Part shown: one piece after another, positions 44,176 to 53,604 of the stretch | How the letters are laid out: each line of letters starts with the position of its first letter | How positions within the stretch are numbered: the stretch's first letter is position 1 | Program-made: the position numbers and the translations under genes | DNA from: Flavobacterium sp. TR2 | GTDB taxonomy: Bacteria > Bacteroidota > Bacteroidia > Flavobacteriales > Flavobacteriaceae | Direction: 5' to 3' | Assembly: GCF_025252405.1 (NCBI RefSeq) | Contig: NZ_CP104307.1 | Coordinates: forward strand, 1,364,001-1,428,000 | DNA length: 64,000 nt | Notes under the pieces: model-generated | The model's database searches: none | Told to the model about the DNA's origin: nothing | The model's input: the letters and a program-made list of their open reading frames with translations, nothing else

Positions 44176-45540
44176 CTAAAACAAGTCTGGATTGTATCCA
44201 AAATAAGGTACATTCTGTTCGTTAAAAATGACCCCGTACTCTTCTAACTCTTTTAAAATAGGCTCGTAGACTTCTTTTTTAATTGGAAGCTGAACGCCTG
44301 GAGTGGTGATTTTTCCATTTAAGATTAATAAAGTAGCAATCGCGACCGGAAGTCCGACTGTTTTTGCCATAGCTGTATAAGTTTGGTCTTCGCCAATGCA
44401 AACCATTTTAGAATCGATCTGTTTCTTTTCTCCGTTCAATTCATAGCCAAACTTGTGATACATTACAATCATATCTTTGTCATCTGGTTCTAGAGCCCAG
44501 CTATCGGTCAAGATTTTTTCTAAAATTTGTGCTGGAGTAGCGTTTGGCAGATTTACCTTTTTGTTTGGGTTAAATAAATCCAGTTCCAAAAGCTTATCCC
44601 ACATAATATCGTCTTGATCAATTTTTAAAAGCAGTCGGGTTTTGATTTCAGCAGAATCGGTTGGATGATACGGAAGGAAAGAATTGATAAACTGGCGATA
44701 GCTCATGTCTTCAGAGCCCTCGATAATGTAACTGTCATCAGTCATTCCGAGCTGTACAAACATATTCCATGCTCTCGAAAAGCCAACTCTTCTTATTGTG
44801 CCTCTATATAAGGTAAGAACATCATCTAAACCATACACTGAACGATATTTAAGAGAATCACGATTAGAATACGCCTCAAACTTTCCGTAGCCTTCTACTT
44901 CTAAGAATTCGGTTCTGCGAAATAAAGCGCTGTACGGAATGTATTTGTAAGTGCCTTCCTGAATAAATTTTGCAGCGCCGCCTTGCCCGGCCAAAACTAC
45001 ATTTCGTGGTGCCCAAGTAAATTTGTAATTCCATAAATTATTGTCAGATTCAGGAGCTACTAATCCGCCGCAAAAAGACTCAAACAAAAGCATTTTTCCG
45101 CCTTTTGACCTGATTTCGTCAATGACTTTCATGGCACTCATGTGGTCGATGCCTGGATCAAGACCAATTTCGTTCATAAAAATCAGATTGTTTTTTACTG
45201 CTTCTGCATTCAATGCCTGCATTGCATCACTGATGTAAGAGGCTGTAACGAGATGTTTTTTAAATTCAAGACAATCTTTTGCAATTTCGATATGCAGATG
45301 CGCGGGAAGCATAGAAATTACTATCGACGCATTTGCAATGGCTTTTTTTCTTTCGTCAGCATTAAAAATATCTAAGGCAAGCGGAGTGGCATTTGGATGA
45401 TCTTGTGTTTTTGCTTTTGCAAGATTCAACGAAAGATCAGCTACAGTTAAATGCAGTTTTTCCTCATTAGATTTTGATAATAAATAACGGATCAAAGAAG
45501 ATGCAGATCTTCCTGCTCCAAATATTAAAATGTTTCTCAT
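44176..45540 (-). CDS. Saccharopine dehydrogenase-family oxidoreductase
   Basis: A 454-residue NAD(P)-dependent enzyme. The Rossmann motif is FGAGRSA (7-13). The NEIGLDPGIDHMSAMKVID block (about 138-156) and FCGGLVAPESDNN are typical of saccharopine reductases in lysine metabolism, as is the length. Substrate (saccharopine or a related aminoadipate compound) is not proven. Single gene with its own promoter and operator-like palindrome at 45558-45588. Confidence 0.87.
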   Translation of the reverse strand: MRNILIFGAGRSASSLIRYLLSKSNEEKLHLTVADLSLNLAKAKTQDHPNATPLALDIFNADERKKAIANASIVISMLPAHLHIEIAKDCLEFKKHLVTASYISDAMQALNAEAVKNNLIFMNEIGLDPGIDHMSAMKVIDEIRSKGGKMLLFESFCGGLVAPESDNNLWNYKFTWAPRNVVLAGQGGAAKFIQEGTYKYIPYSALFRRTEFLEVEGYGKFEAYSNRDSLKYRSVYGLDDVLTLYRGTIRRVGFSRAWNMFVQLGMTDDSYIIEGSEDMSYRQFINSFLPYHPTDSAEIKTRLLLKIDQDDIMWDKLLELDLFNPNKKVNLPNATPAQILEKILTDSWALEPDDKDMIVMYHKFGYELNGEKKQIDSKMVCIGEDQTYTAMAKTVGLPVAIATLLILNGKITTPGVQLPIKKEVYEPILKELEEYGVIFNEQNVPYFGYNPDLF

Positions 45541-45557
45541 GTCTTAAATATTTAACA

Positions 45558-45588
45558 CAAATATATTTAAATGTTATAAATATAACAA
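45558..45588 (-). promoter_or_regulatory. Promoter with overlapping palindrome
   Basis: On the minus strand TTG (45588-45586) and TATATTTG (45565-45558) are 20 bp apart, matching consensus. The palindrome TGTTATAAATATAACA (45572-45587) covers the TTG and spacer, a good place for a repressor. The -7 box ends 17 bp before the start codon. Confidence 0.65.
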
Positions 45589-45728
45589 TTCAAATTAAAG
45601 AAAATTAAATTATTTTTTTCGCAAAACCCGAAAAATAATTTGATTTTGTTCTAAATAATCTAAAAAGTAAAGCGATTTTTCGGTTCGTTTGAAGTATTTT
45701 TGTTTCAAATTTCAAAAGAGAATACATT

Positions 45729-46115
45729 ATGAAAAGAAGAATCGTTCTAACGGGAGCTTTTATTGGTATGCTGGCTATTATTTTGGGTGCTTTTGGTGCT
45801 CATTTATTAAAAAAATATCTTTCGGTTGATCAATTAAATACTTTTGAAGTTGGTGTTCGTTATCAAATGTATCACGCTCTATTTCTTCTTTTTTTATCGA
45901 CGCAAAAAGATATTGCAGAAAAGACCTTAAAAACGATCTACAATTTAGTAGTTGCAGGTGTTCTGCTTTTCAGCGGTTCAATCTATTTATTGGCAACAAA
46001 AGACTACACACTTTTCGAATCTAAAATTATCGTATTCGCAACACCTTTGGGTGGTTTCTTATTAATTATTGCTTGGATGCTGTTATTCTTTACGATTTTG
46101 AGGAAAAAATCATAA
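45729..46115 (+). CDS. DUF423 small membrane protein
   Basis: A 128-residue inner-membrane protein with four membrane segments. The family pattern is clear in AFIGMLAIILGAFGAHLLKK and FEVGVRYQMYHALFLL (GxxYQxxHA). DUF423 (YgdD-like) proteins are of unknown function. Monocistronic, with a terminator-like hairpin at 46160. Confidence 0.92.
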   Translation: MKRRIVLTGAFIGMLAIILGAFGAHLLKKYLSVDQLNTFEVGVRYQMYHALFLLFLSTQKDIAEKTLKTIYNLVVAGVLLFSGSIYLLATKDYTLFESKIIVFATPLGGFLLIIAWMLLFFTILRKKS

Positions 46116-46159
46116 AATCCCGAAAAAAAAATTCTGTCTAAGAATTAATCTTTAATTTT

Positions 46160-46200
46160 GTCACATAAATAACATATAACTTTATTTGTGTGACTTTTTT
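46160..46200 (+). terminator. Terminator-like hairpin after the DUF423 gene
   Basis: GTCACATAAATAA (from 46160) pairs imperfectly with TTTATTTGTGTGAC (46181-46194), followed by TTTTTT. The remaining AT-rich sequence to 46416 holds the pckA promoter and no gene. Confidence 0.7.
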
Positions 46201-46349
46201 GTATTTTCTATTGTTAAACAAAAATAATATAACAAATTCGCGTATAAGGTTGTAAATAAACAAATTAGAAGCGGTTATTTTTTTCTTTTTGTACTTTTAA
46301 AAGTAAAATTTCTCTTTTTTCGCATAAATCAAAGTGAAATTTAAGTATT

Positions 46350-46381
46350 TTGAAAGAAATAAAAATTAATCTGTAATTTTG
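46350..46381 (+). promoter_or_regulatory. pckA promoter
   Basis: TTG (46350-46352) and TAATTTTG (46374-46381) are 21 bp apart, within the Bacteroidota rule. The -7 box is 35 bp before the pckA start codon. Confidence 0.62.
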
Positions 46382-46416
46382 CTTTAAACAAAAAATCACA
46401 CACAACTTAAAAATTT

Positions 46417-48021
46417 ATGGACACTAATACAGTTTTGGCGCAATCGATTTCGTTAAAGGAGTTAGGGATTGAAAATGCAAAAGTTCGTTATCAACTATCT
46501 GCAAATGAGTTACATGAGATTACTTTGCAGTCAGGTCAAGGTGTTGAGAATTCTACTGGAGCATTAGCGATTAATACAGGAGAATTTACAGGTCGTTCTC
46601 CGCAAGATCGTTTTATCGTAAAAGACGATATTACAAAAGATCAAATTTGGTGGGGAAATGTAAATATCCCATTTGAGCCCCAAGCTTTTGAAAAGCTTTA
46701 TAATAAGGTAACAGCATTTTTATCAAACAAAGAAGTTTTTGTTCGTGATTCTTATGTGTGTTCTGATCCAAATTATAGATTAAATGTTCGTGTTGTAACA
46801 GAAACTGCTTGGTCAAACTTGTTTTGCTACAATATGTTCTTACGTCCAGAAGCTTCAGAACTGGCTAATTTTACTCCAGAATGGACAGTAGTTTGTGCTC
46901 CGAGTTTTATGGCAGATCCTGCTGTAGATGGAACACGCCAGTCTAATTTTGCTATCTTAGATTTTACTAAAAAAATTGCTTTAATTGGAGGAACTGGTTA
47001 CACAGGAGAAATGAAAAAAGGAATTTTTTCTGCATTAAACTTTATTCTTCCAGTTTTCAAAAATACACTTCCAATGCACTGTAGCGCCAATGTTGGTGAG
47101 GCAGGAGATACAGCAATCTTTTTCGGGTTGTCTGGTACTGGAAAAACGACTTTATCTGCAGATCCAGAGCGTAAATTAATCGGAGACGATGAGCACGGCT
47201 GGACAAACGAAAATACTGTTTTCAATTTTGAAGGCGGATGTTATGCAAAAGTGATCAATTTAACAGAAGAAAATGAACCAGACATTTTTAGAGCGATCAA
47301 AAAAGGAGCGCTTTTAGAAAATGTGGTTTTCAAAGCTGGAACAAATGTTGTTGATTTTGACGATGTTTCTATTACTCAAAATACTCGTGTAAGTTATCCT
47401 ATTACACATATTGATAATGTACAGCCAGGTTTGATTGGACACAATCCTAAAAATATATTTTTCTTAACGGCAGATTCTTTCGGAATTTTGCCTCCAATCT
47501 CAAGATTGACTCCAGGTCAGGCAGCTTACCACTTTATTTCTGGATATACGGCAAAAGTTGCTGGTACAGAAGCTGGTGTAACAGAACCGCAACCTAATTT
47601 CTCTGCTTGTTTTGGAGCTCCATTTATGCCTTTGCATCCAACGCGTTATGCTGAAATGTTAAGCAAAAAAATGAAAGATGCAGGAGTAAAAGTTTGGCTG
47701 ATCAATACAGGATGGACTGGAGGAGCTTACGGAACAGGAAGCCGTATGAAGCTTAAATATACTCGTGCTATGATTACTGCTGCATTAAAAGGAGAATTGA
47801 ATGATGTAGCGTTTAAAAACCATGAAGTATTTGGAATTGAAATTCCTCAAGATTGTCCAAATGTTCCTGTGGAAATTTTAAATCCTAGAAATACTTGGGA
47901 AGACAAAGATTTATACGATAAAAAAGCGTTAGAATTGGCACATAAATTCAAAGCTAATTTTGCCAAATTTGAAGAGTTTGCAAATGCTGAAATCTTAGCA
48001 GGCGCACCGATTACAGAATAA
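46417..48021 (+). CDS. pckA: Phosphoenolpyruvate carboxykinase (ATP)
   Basis: A 534-residue enzyme that converts oxaloacetate and ATP to phosphoenolpyruvate, ADP and CO2, the entry to gluconeogenesis. The kinase-1a P-loop GLSGTGKTT is at 237-245 and the kinase-2 region LIGDDEHGW follows. The substrate motif EFTGRSPQDRF lies near 53 and WLINTGWTGGAYGTG near 427. Length is normal. Strong promoter and terminator show a single-gene unit. Confidence 0.97.
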   Translation: MDTNTVLAQSISLKELGIENAKVRYQLSANELHEITLQSGQGVENSTGALAINTGEFTGRSPQDRFIVKDDITKDQIWWGNVNIPFEPQAFEKLYNKVTAFLSNKEVFVRDSYVCSDPNYRLNVRVVTETAWSNLFCYNMFLRPEASELANFTPEWTVVCAPSFMADPAVDGTRQSNFAILDFTKKIALIGGTGYTGEMKKGIFSALNFILPVFKNTLPMHCSANVGEAGDTAIFFGLSGTGKTTLSADPERKLIGDDEHGWTNENTVFNFEGGCYAKVINLTEENEPDIFRAIKKGALLENVVFKAGTNVVDFDDVSITQNTRVSYPITHIDNVQPGLIGHNPKNIFFLTADSFGILPPISRLTPGQAAYHFISGYTAKVAGTEAGVTEPQPNFSACFGAPFMPLHPTRYAEMLSKKMKDAGVKVWLINTGWTGGAYGTGSRMKLKYTRAMITAALKGELNDVAFKNHEVFGIEIPQDCPNVPVEILNPRNTWEDKDLYDKKALELAHKFKANFAKFEEFANAEILAGAPITE

Positions 48022-48044
48022 AAGGAATTATTTGATTCAAAAAT

Positions 48045-48077
48045 AAAAAAGCTGTTCAGAGATGAACAGCTTTTTTT
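48045..48077 (+). terminator. Rho-independent terminator of pckA
   Basis: AAAAAAGCTGTTCA and TGAACAGCTTTTTTT pair around GAGA, 24 bp past the pckA stop codon. Confidence 0.94.
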
Positions 48078-48144
48078 AGTTGGTTTCCAATCGCAGTAAA
48101 AAAATAGACACTGAACACAAACTGCGACTGAAAACCTTGAGACT

Positions 48145-49203
48145 TTATTTTTTAGACTCGTCTATACGTTTCTGGATTAGATCCCAAGCGTAATAGTGGA
48201 AAGTCATTCCGTTGCTCATTGCTACAAAAAGTCCGTTTTTATATTTTGGACCTAAGTTTACACTTGTCACATCTGCGCCATCACATTCAATTGTAGAAGT
48301 TGGAACTTCAGCTAACAATGGATGATTGTTTGGGTTTCCGTTTGCACCTTCTCTTGGGTAAACCATAAAAGAATTTGCCTGCTGGTTTGATACTAAAATA
48401 TATCCAGTAGAATCTGTTTTTTTGTAGATCGCAATTCCTTCATGATCTGCTTTGAAATCTTTCTGACCAAAGAAAGCCAATTCTTTATTGTCATTTAAAG
48501 CAGGATCTGCTTTGTATTTTCTAATTCCGGCCTGTTCGTCGCAATAGTAAACAAAACCTAATTCGTTATCGACAGCAATGGCTTCGATTTCTTTCTTTCC
48601 GCTATAAGTTCCGAATTTGCGAACCACTTTTGCTGCAGCAAATTTTCCGTTTCCAAAAAGTTCATACTGCCATAAATAACTTCCAGATGGGCCTGTTTTT
48701 CTTCCCACAATAGCAAAAATCTTTCCGTCGCTTGGGCGCGTATATAAAGCTACGCCCATAGGATCGCGTTGAGATTCTCCTTCAAAAACAGGAATTCCCC
48801 CATTGTCAATTGGTTCTAAATCAGGTAAACTAAAAATTCTGATTTTATTTTCTTCACGTTCTGTTGTAACTGCAACGTCTACTTTTTTTCCGTCTATAAT
48901 CAATCCGTAAGCGATATCGACATTGTTTGGACGTTTTAACGGAATTGATTTTTTAAGGATTTTTCCATTCAAATCAAAAGCATATAAACCTCCGTCGGTG
49001 TCTTTATCTGTGCCTACAATAATGCTTTTGGAAGCATCGGTTGGGTTAATCCAGATAGAAGGATCGTCTGTGTCGTGAGGCAGCGCTTCTGTAACTGCTG
49101 TTGGTTTTAAGGCATTTGGCTGAATCGGCGCTAATTTATCGTCTTTGCAAGAGGTAAAGGCAAGGTTTAAAAGTAAAAAAACGACTAAAGATTTATTTTT
49201 CAT
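48145..49203 (-). CDS. Beta-propeller phytase lipoprotein
   Basis: A 352-residue lipoprotein (lipobox Cys19 in AFTSC). The propeller-phytase opening is DTDDPSIWINPTDASKSIIV (about 45-64), with TDKDTDGGLYAFD after it. Further markers are KGKIF-type strands, DNELGFVYYCDEQAGIRKY, the calcium-site stretch DHEGIAIY, and a final ECDGADVTSVNLGP. These enzymes remove phosphate from phytate using calcium. It follows a TonB receptor on the same strand (73 bp), a likely phosphate-scavenging pair at the outer membrane. Confidence 0.9.
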   Translation of the reverse strand: MKNKSLVVFLLLNLAFTSCKDDKLAPIQPNALKPTAVTEALPHDTDDPSIWINPTDASKSIIVGTDKDTDGGLYAFDLNGKILKKSIPLKRPNNVDIAYGLIIDGKKVDVAVTTEREENKIRIFSLPDLEPIDNGGIPVFEGESQRDPMGVALYTRPSDGKIFAIVGRKTGPSGSYLWQYELFGNGKFAAAKVVRKFGTYSGKKEIEAIAVDNELGFVYYCDEQAGIRKYKADPALNDNKELAFFGQKDFKADHEGIAIYKKTDSTGYILVSNQQANSFMVYPREGANGNPNNHPLLAEVPTSTIECDGADVTSVNLGPKYKNGLFVAMSNGMTFHYYAWDLIQKRIDESKK

Positions 49204-49276
49204 TTGTGTTATATTTTAATGCAATTAGACAGAGCGCTAAACTCTGTCTAATTTAAGAATTTTAAAAAAGTTCAGG

Positions 49277-52087
49277 TTACAAGTCTAATTTCAATCCGAA
49301 ATTGTAACGCGGCTGATAATATTCAGCCTGTTTTGTATGAGCAGCAACTCCTTGGTAGTAGCGCAACGGCTGGTTTGTCAAGTTATTTGCTTCAGCAAAA
49401 ACACGCAATTGTTTCGTGATTTTATAAGAAGCATTTGCATCTAAGAAGAACTGCTTGTCATAGTAGCTGTCTTTGTAAGATTCAGAACCTAATTCATCTA
49501 AATAATCAGATGTAAAGTTGGTTGAGATTCTAGCAGAGAAACGTTTGTTTTCCCAAGATAAAGATCCGTTAAACATATGAGGAGTTGTTCCTGGGAGGCT
49601 AATGTCATTTCTTTCATTTCCGTCTTCGTCAGCAATTCCGCTTGCTTTAGATTTTGTGTAAGTATAGTTCAAATAAATGCCAAAACCTTTTAAGAATTTA
49701 CCAGGCAGGAAATCTAACTGACGCTGAAACGCCACTTCAAACCCGTAAACATCAACATTGTCTCCGTTTCTAGACTGTAAAAATGACCAGTTTTCTCCCG
49801 CTGGAATTGGATTTGCCTGATTTGGGAAATCGGCAGCAAATTTTTCAGCAGTATATTGGTTATCGCTATAATTATAAATGAAATCGTTTAATCTTTTGTA
49901 GAAAACGCCTCCAGAAATTAAACCAACAGATTTGAAATAATTCTCTGCCATGAAATCATAGTTGTATGAATAAGTAGCGTTAAGATCTGGATTTCCAGCT
50001 GTAATTTCTTTATCGGCAGCAATGTTGTTTACATAAGGTGCCAATGCGTAATAGTTTGGTCTTGCCAAAGCTGTTGTAGCAGCGGCTCTCAAAATCAAAT
50101 CTTTTGTAGCATTGTATTGCAATGAAATACTCGGCAATAAATTAGTGTAAGAGTTGGTGTTGTTGATTTTGCTTTCTAATTCTTCTTCGTCTAACACGCG
50201 GTTTCCTGTATAATCGATGTGCGTATTCTCAACACGAAAACCTAAAACCATAGAAAGTTTATCATTAAAATCCTGATCCCATCTTACATACGCAGCAGTA
50301 ATTCTTTCTTTAGCATTATAGTTTACTGCTAAATATTCTGCCGGGTCAGCCTCTTTTTCAAATAAAGTAGGATTATTTAAGTCTAAACTTCCTAAGAAAG
50401 AAGCTGAAGCAAAAGTTCCTGGCACATATTTGCTTCCTGGATTGAAATCTTTTCCGTCGAAATAAGAGGTCGGAACCTGAGATAATAATTCCATATCATC
50501 GTTAAGCGGAGTGTAAGAATAGAAATTATTGTTTCTTTCTTTTTCTTTTAAACGAAGTCTAAGACCAGTTCTCAATCTTCCTTTTTCGCCTGCAATTACA
50601 GAGAATGGAAAACGGATATTTACTTTTGCGCCAAATTCGCTTTCGCTAGTTTCGTCTGTATTTTCAGTAACCGAGTTAAATTTAAATTTGTCAACAGACT
50701 CGCCAACAGTTGTCATCAAAGGAAATCTGATGTCTGATAAATCTTCAAACATTTCTAAACCTTTCTGGCGGTATTCGATGTAACGCTCACCTGGGCGGTA
50801 TTCTCTTGCTTTTGCATAGTTGGCAGACCAGTCTAAATCTAATGTCGAGTTGATTAAGTGCTCTCCGCGAATAGAATAGTTTTGCACTCTCTGATCTTCT
50901 AACCTTCTGTTTTTGTTTCTATTATTGTCTAAACCGCCTTTTGTCTGACGTTTAACACGGCCTTCAAAACCAACAATTTCTTCACCATTATAAAGCGGTT
51001 CGATATCATCGTAAGTTGTTCTAAAACGGTTTTCTCTGTCATCTCTCCAGTTGTAAATTGCATTAGCAAAAATGGTATTGTTGTCATTAAATTTATAATC
51101 TAAAGCAACAGATGCACTTCGGCGAATACGTTGTACGTCGTATTTTCTAATTTCAGATGCTTGTAAATATTCATTTCCAAAATCATCTTTTACCCATTCG
51201 TTTTCGATGTTATCAGAACCATAATCGACGTTGTTGTAAGATCCGCTGAAAACTACTCCCAATTTATCATTAGCAAAACGGTTACCATAAACCAAACCAG
51301 CAGTGTAAGAAGCGTGGTCACGAATTGGCAAATATCCTCCTGCAAGAGTTGCCGAAATTCTTTCTCCATTTGGAGTTGCTCTTGTAATTAAGTTCACAGA
51401 ACCTCCAATTGCATCGGCATCCATGTCTGATGTAAGGGTTTTGTTTACTTCGATTGTAGAAATCATATCAGAAGGAATTAAGTCCATTTGTACGTTTCTG
51501 TTGTCTCCTTCAGCAGAAGGAATTCTATCGCCATTTAAAGTAACAGAGTTTAAAGATGGCGCCAAACCTCTAATAATAATGTTACGAGCTTCACCTTGAT
51601 CATTCTGCATCGTGATACCCGGAACACGTTTTAAAGCGTCTCCTACGTTAGCATCTGGAAAACGTCCCATTTGGTCTGATGAAATTACGTTTCCGATGTT
51701 TTTATTGTTTTTCTGTTGGTTCAATGCTTTTGCCTGACCTTTTAAGATGTCTCCAACAACAACCTCTTTCAGTTCATTTTCAGAAGCTTTAAGAGCAAAA
51801 TCAATTACGTTGTTTTTTCCCTGTTCAACTTTTATTTCTTGAGTTAATGCAGTATATCCAATATATTTTACTTCAACTTTGTAAGTTCCTTCGTTAATAT
51901 TTAATAGTTCGAAACGACCATTATAGTCAGAAACGGTGTATTTTTTTTCTCCCACAATTTGAACCATAGCTCCAGGAAGTGGCAGTTTGTCATCGGCGTC
52001 TAATATCTTTCCTGATATAATCGCTTTCTGAGCAAAACCTGTAAAGGCGAATAAAAAGAATGCTGTTAATAGATAAAATTTCTTCAT
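49277..52087 (-). CDS. TonB-dependent receptor with carboxypeptidase-like N-terminal domain
   Basis: A 936-residue outer-membrane receptor. After the signal peptide (1-19) comes a carboxypeptidase-regulatory-like domain (about 22-107, ISGKILDADDKLPLPGAMVQ). The plug (about 125-235) has GDALKRVPGITMQNDQGEAR and TLTSDMDADAIGGSVNL. The barrel ends in the strand PRYNFGLKLDL. This architecture belongs to the TonB receptors that take up larger ligands. With the phytase gene downstream it may import phytate or inositol phosphates; that is inferred from position. Confidence 0.9.
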   Translation of the reverse strand: MKKFYLLTAFFLFAFTGFAQKAIISGKILDADDKLPLPGAMVQIVGEKKYTVSDYNGRFELLNINEGTYKVEVKYIGYTALTQEIKVEQGKNNVIDFALKASENELKEVVVGDILKGQAKALNQQKNNKNIGNVISSDQMGRFPDANVGDALKRVPGITMQNDQGEARNIIIRGLAPSLNSVTLNGDRIPSAEGDNRNVQMDLIPSDMISTIEVNKTLTSDMDADAIGGSVNLITRATPNGERISATLAGGYLPIRDHASYTAGLVYGNRFANDKLGVVFSGSYNNVDYGSDNIENEWVKDDFGNEYLQASEIRKYDVQRIRRSASVALDYKFNDNNTIFANAIYNWRDDRENRFRTTYDDIEPLYNGEEIVGFEGRVKRQTKGGLDNNRNKNRRLEDQRVQNYSIRGEHLINSTLDLDWSANYAKAREYRPGERYIEYRQKGLEMFEDLSDIRFPLMTTVGESVDKFKFNSVTENTDETSESEFGAKVNIRFPFSVIAGEKGRLRTGLRLRLKEKERNNNFYSYTPLNDDMELLSQVPTSYFDGKDFNPGSKYVPGTFASASFLGSLDLNNPTLFEKEADPAEYLAVNYNAKERITAAYVRWDQDFNDKLSMVLGFRVENTHIDYTGNRVLDEEELESKINNTNSYTNLLPSISLQYNATKDLILRAAATTALARPNYYALAPYVNNIAADKEITAGNPDLNATYSYNYDFMAENYFKSVGLISGGVFYKRLNDFIYNYSDNQYTAEKFAADFPNQANPIPAGENWSFLQSRNGDNVDVYGFEVAFQRQLDFLPGKFLKGFGIYLNYTYTKSKASGIADEDGNERNDISLPGTTPHMFNGSLSWENKRFSARISTNFTSDYLDELGSESYKDSYYDKQFFLDANASYKITKQLRVFAEANNLTNQPLRYYQGVAAHTKQAEYYQPRYNFGLKLDL

Positions 52088-52286
52088 TGTGTGTGTTTAG
52101 TTTGATTTTGGTTGCGAAACTAAAACCCATATATTACTACAGCCTTGAAAAAAAATTAACATAGTGTTATGATTGTCTCTTAAAATTTGAAATCTATTAA
52201 TGTTTAAATAACACTTAAGCAGACAAATAATTGATTCACAATTAAAAAGAAAAAGAATAATTTGACCGTATTTGAAAATTTGGCGC

Positions 52287-52294
52287 TAAATTTG
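52287..52294 (+). promoter_or_regulatory. Putative -7 box of the DUF4407 gene
   Basis: TAAATTTG lies 29 bp before the ATG at 52324. The nearest suitable TTG (52262-52264) is 22 bp upstream, slightly too far, so confidence is low. Confidence 0.4.
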
Positions 52295-52323
52295 CCGTAT
52301 CAATCAATCAAAAATCATCAATC

Positions 52324-53424
52324 ATGTTAAAACAATTTTTTATCCTATGTTCAGGAGTCGACCGAGACATCCTGAAAGACTGTTCAGAAGGCGAACAAAC
52401 CAAATACGCAGGTATTGGAGCCACAGTATTTTTTACAGCAGTTATGGCTTTCTTGGCCAGCGCCTACGCACTTTTCACCGTTTTTGATTCTATTTATCCC
52501 GCTTTGATTTTTGGATTTGTATGGAGTTTATTGATTTTTAATTTAGACCGATTTATCGTTTCTACGATTAAGAAAAGAGATCGTTTTCTGGACGAATTCC
52601 TGCAGGCAACTCCTCGTATTGCATTGGCAATTATTATAGCAATTGTAATTTCGAAGCCTTTGGAAATTAAAATCTTCGAAAAAGAAATCAATACCGTTTT
52701 ATTGAAAGAGAAAAACGAAATGGAATTGGCCAATAAAAAACAAATTGGAACTTATTTCAAAACAGATTTAGATAAAAATAAAGCAGAAATTGCCGCGCTA
52801 AAAGCTGATATTGTAAAGAAAGAGAAAGAAGTAAACGATTTGTATTCGGTGTACATTACCGAAGCCGAAGGAACTGCCGGTACTAAAAAACTAGGAAAAG
52901 GTCCAGTTTATAAAGAGAAGCGAGAAAAACATGATGCAGCTTTAAAAGAATTTGAAACGCTTAAAAAAACAAACGAAGCTAAAATTGCTGAAAAAGAAAA
53001 AGCAGGGGTGCAGCTTCAAGCCGATTTAGACAAAAAAGTTTCGCAGACACAACCCATCATTGAAGGTTTCGACGGATTAATGGCTCGTATTAATGCATTG
53101 AACAAATTGCCTTGGCTGCCGTCATTTTTTATTATGCTGTTGTTTTTAGCAATCGAAACATCGCCAATTATTGCCAAATTATTAGCTCCAAAAGGGGAAT
53201 TTGATTTCAAACAAGAAGAAGCCGAAACGGCAATGAAAGCCACTTTGGCACAAAATAAATACCAAAGAGAATTATTGGTTAAAACAAGCGCCGAAATGCA
53301 CGATAAAGTCTACGCTGAGATTGCAGAAGATAGAGGGCTTTTTGATCTGCAGCGAAAAAACGCGAAGGAATTGTTGGAATTGCAATCGCATAAATTTGTA
53401 GAAAAACAGAAAGCTACGCTTTAG
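52324..53424 (+). CDS. DUF4407 membrane protein
   Basis: A 366-residue protein with membrane segments at about 30-52, 55-73, 90-110 and 258-280. A long charged coiled coil (about 125-235, rich in Lys and Glu) lies between the third and fourth. The start MLKQFFILCSGVDRDILKDC and FGFVWSLLIFNLDRFIVSTI are hallmarks of DUF4407. Function unknown. It ends in a very stable terminator. Confidence 0.9.
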   Translation: MLKQFFILCSGVDRDILKDCSEGEQTKYAGIGATVFFTAVMAFLASAYALFTVFDSIYPALIFGFVWSLLIFNLDRFIVSTIKKRDRFLDEFLQATPRIALAIIIAIVISKPLEIKIFEKEINTVLLKEKNEMELANKKQIGTYFKTDLDKNKAEIAALKADIVKKEKEVNDLYSVYITEAEGTAGTKKLGKGPVYKEKREKHDAALKEFETLKKTNEAKIAEKEKAGVQLQADLDKKVSQTQPIIEGFDGLMARINALNKLPWLPSFFIMLLFLAIETSPIIAKLLAPKGEFDFKQEEAETAMKATLAQNKYQRELLVKTSAEMHDKVYAEIAEDRGLFDLQRKNAKELLELQSHKFVEKQKATL

Positions 53425-53435
53425 TCTTAAAGTTG

Positions 53436-53604
53436 GAAAGTCAAAAGTCAAAAGTCGAAAGTCTTAAAGTTTTTGACTTTGTCTAAATAATAAAAGCCTG
53501 AAATAGAAAATTTCTATTTCAGGCTTTTTTTTAAGTCTCTATAATCGACTTTATGACTTTCGACTTTTGACTTTTGACTTTACGACTTTCGACTTTACGA
53601 CTTA
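53436..53604. repeat. AAAGTCR heptamer arrays flanking an 18-bp-stem terminator
   Basis: Heptamers AAAGTCA, AAAGTCA, AAAGTCG occur at 53437-53463, and their reverse form (GACTTTC, GACTTTT, GACTTTA) at 53547-53604, running into the stop codon of the next gene. Between them the perfect stem AAAAGCCTGAAATAGAAA (53492-53509) with its mirror and eight T is a bidirectional terminator for the convergent genes. Confidence 0.9.
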
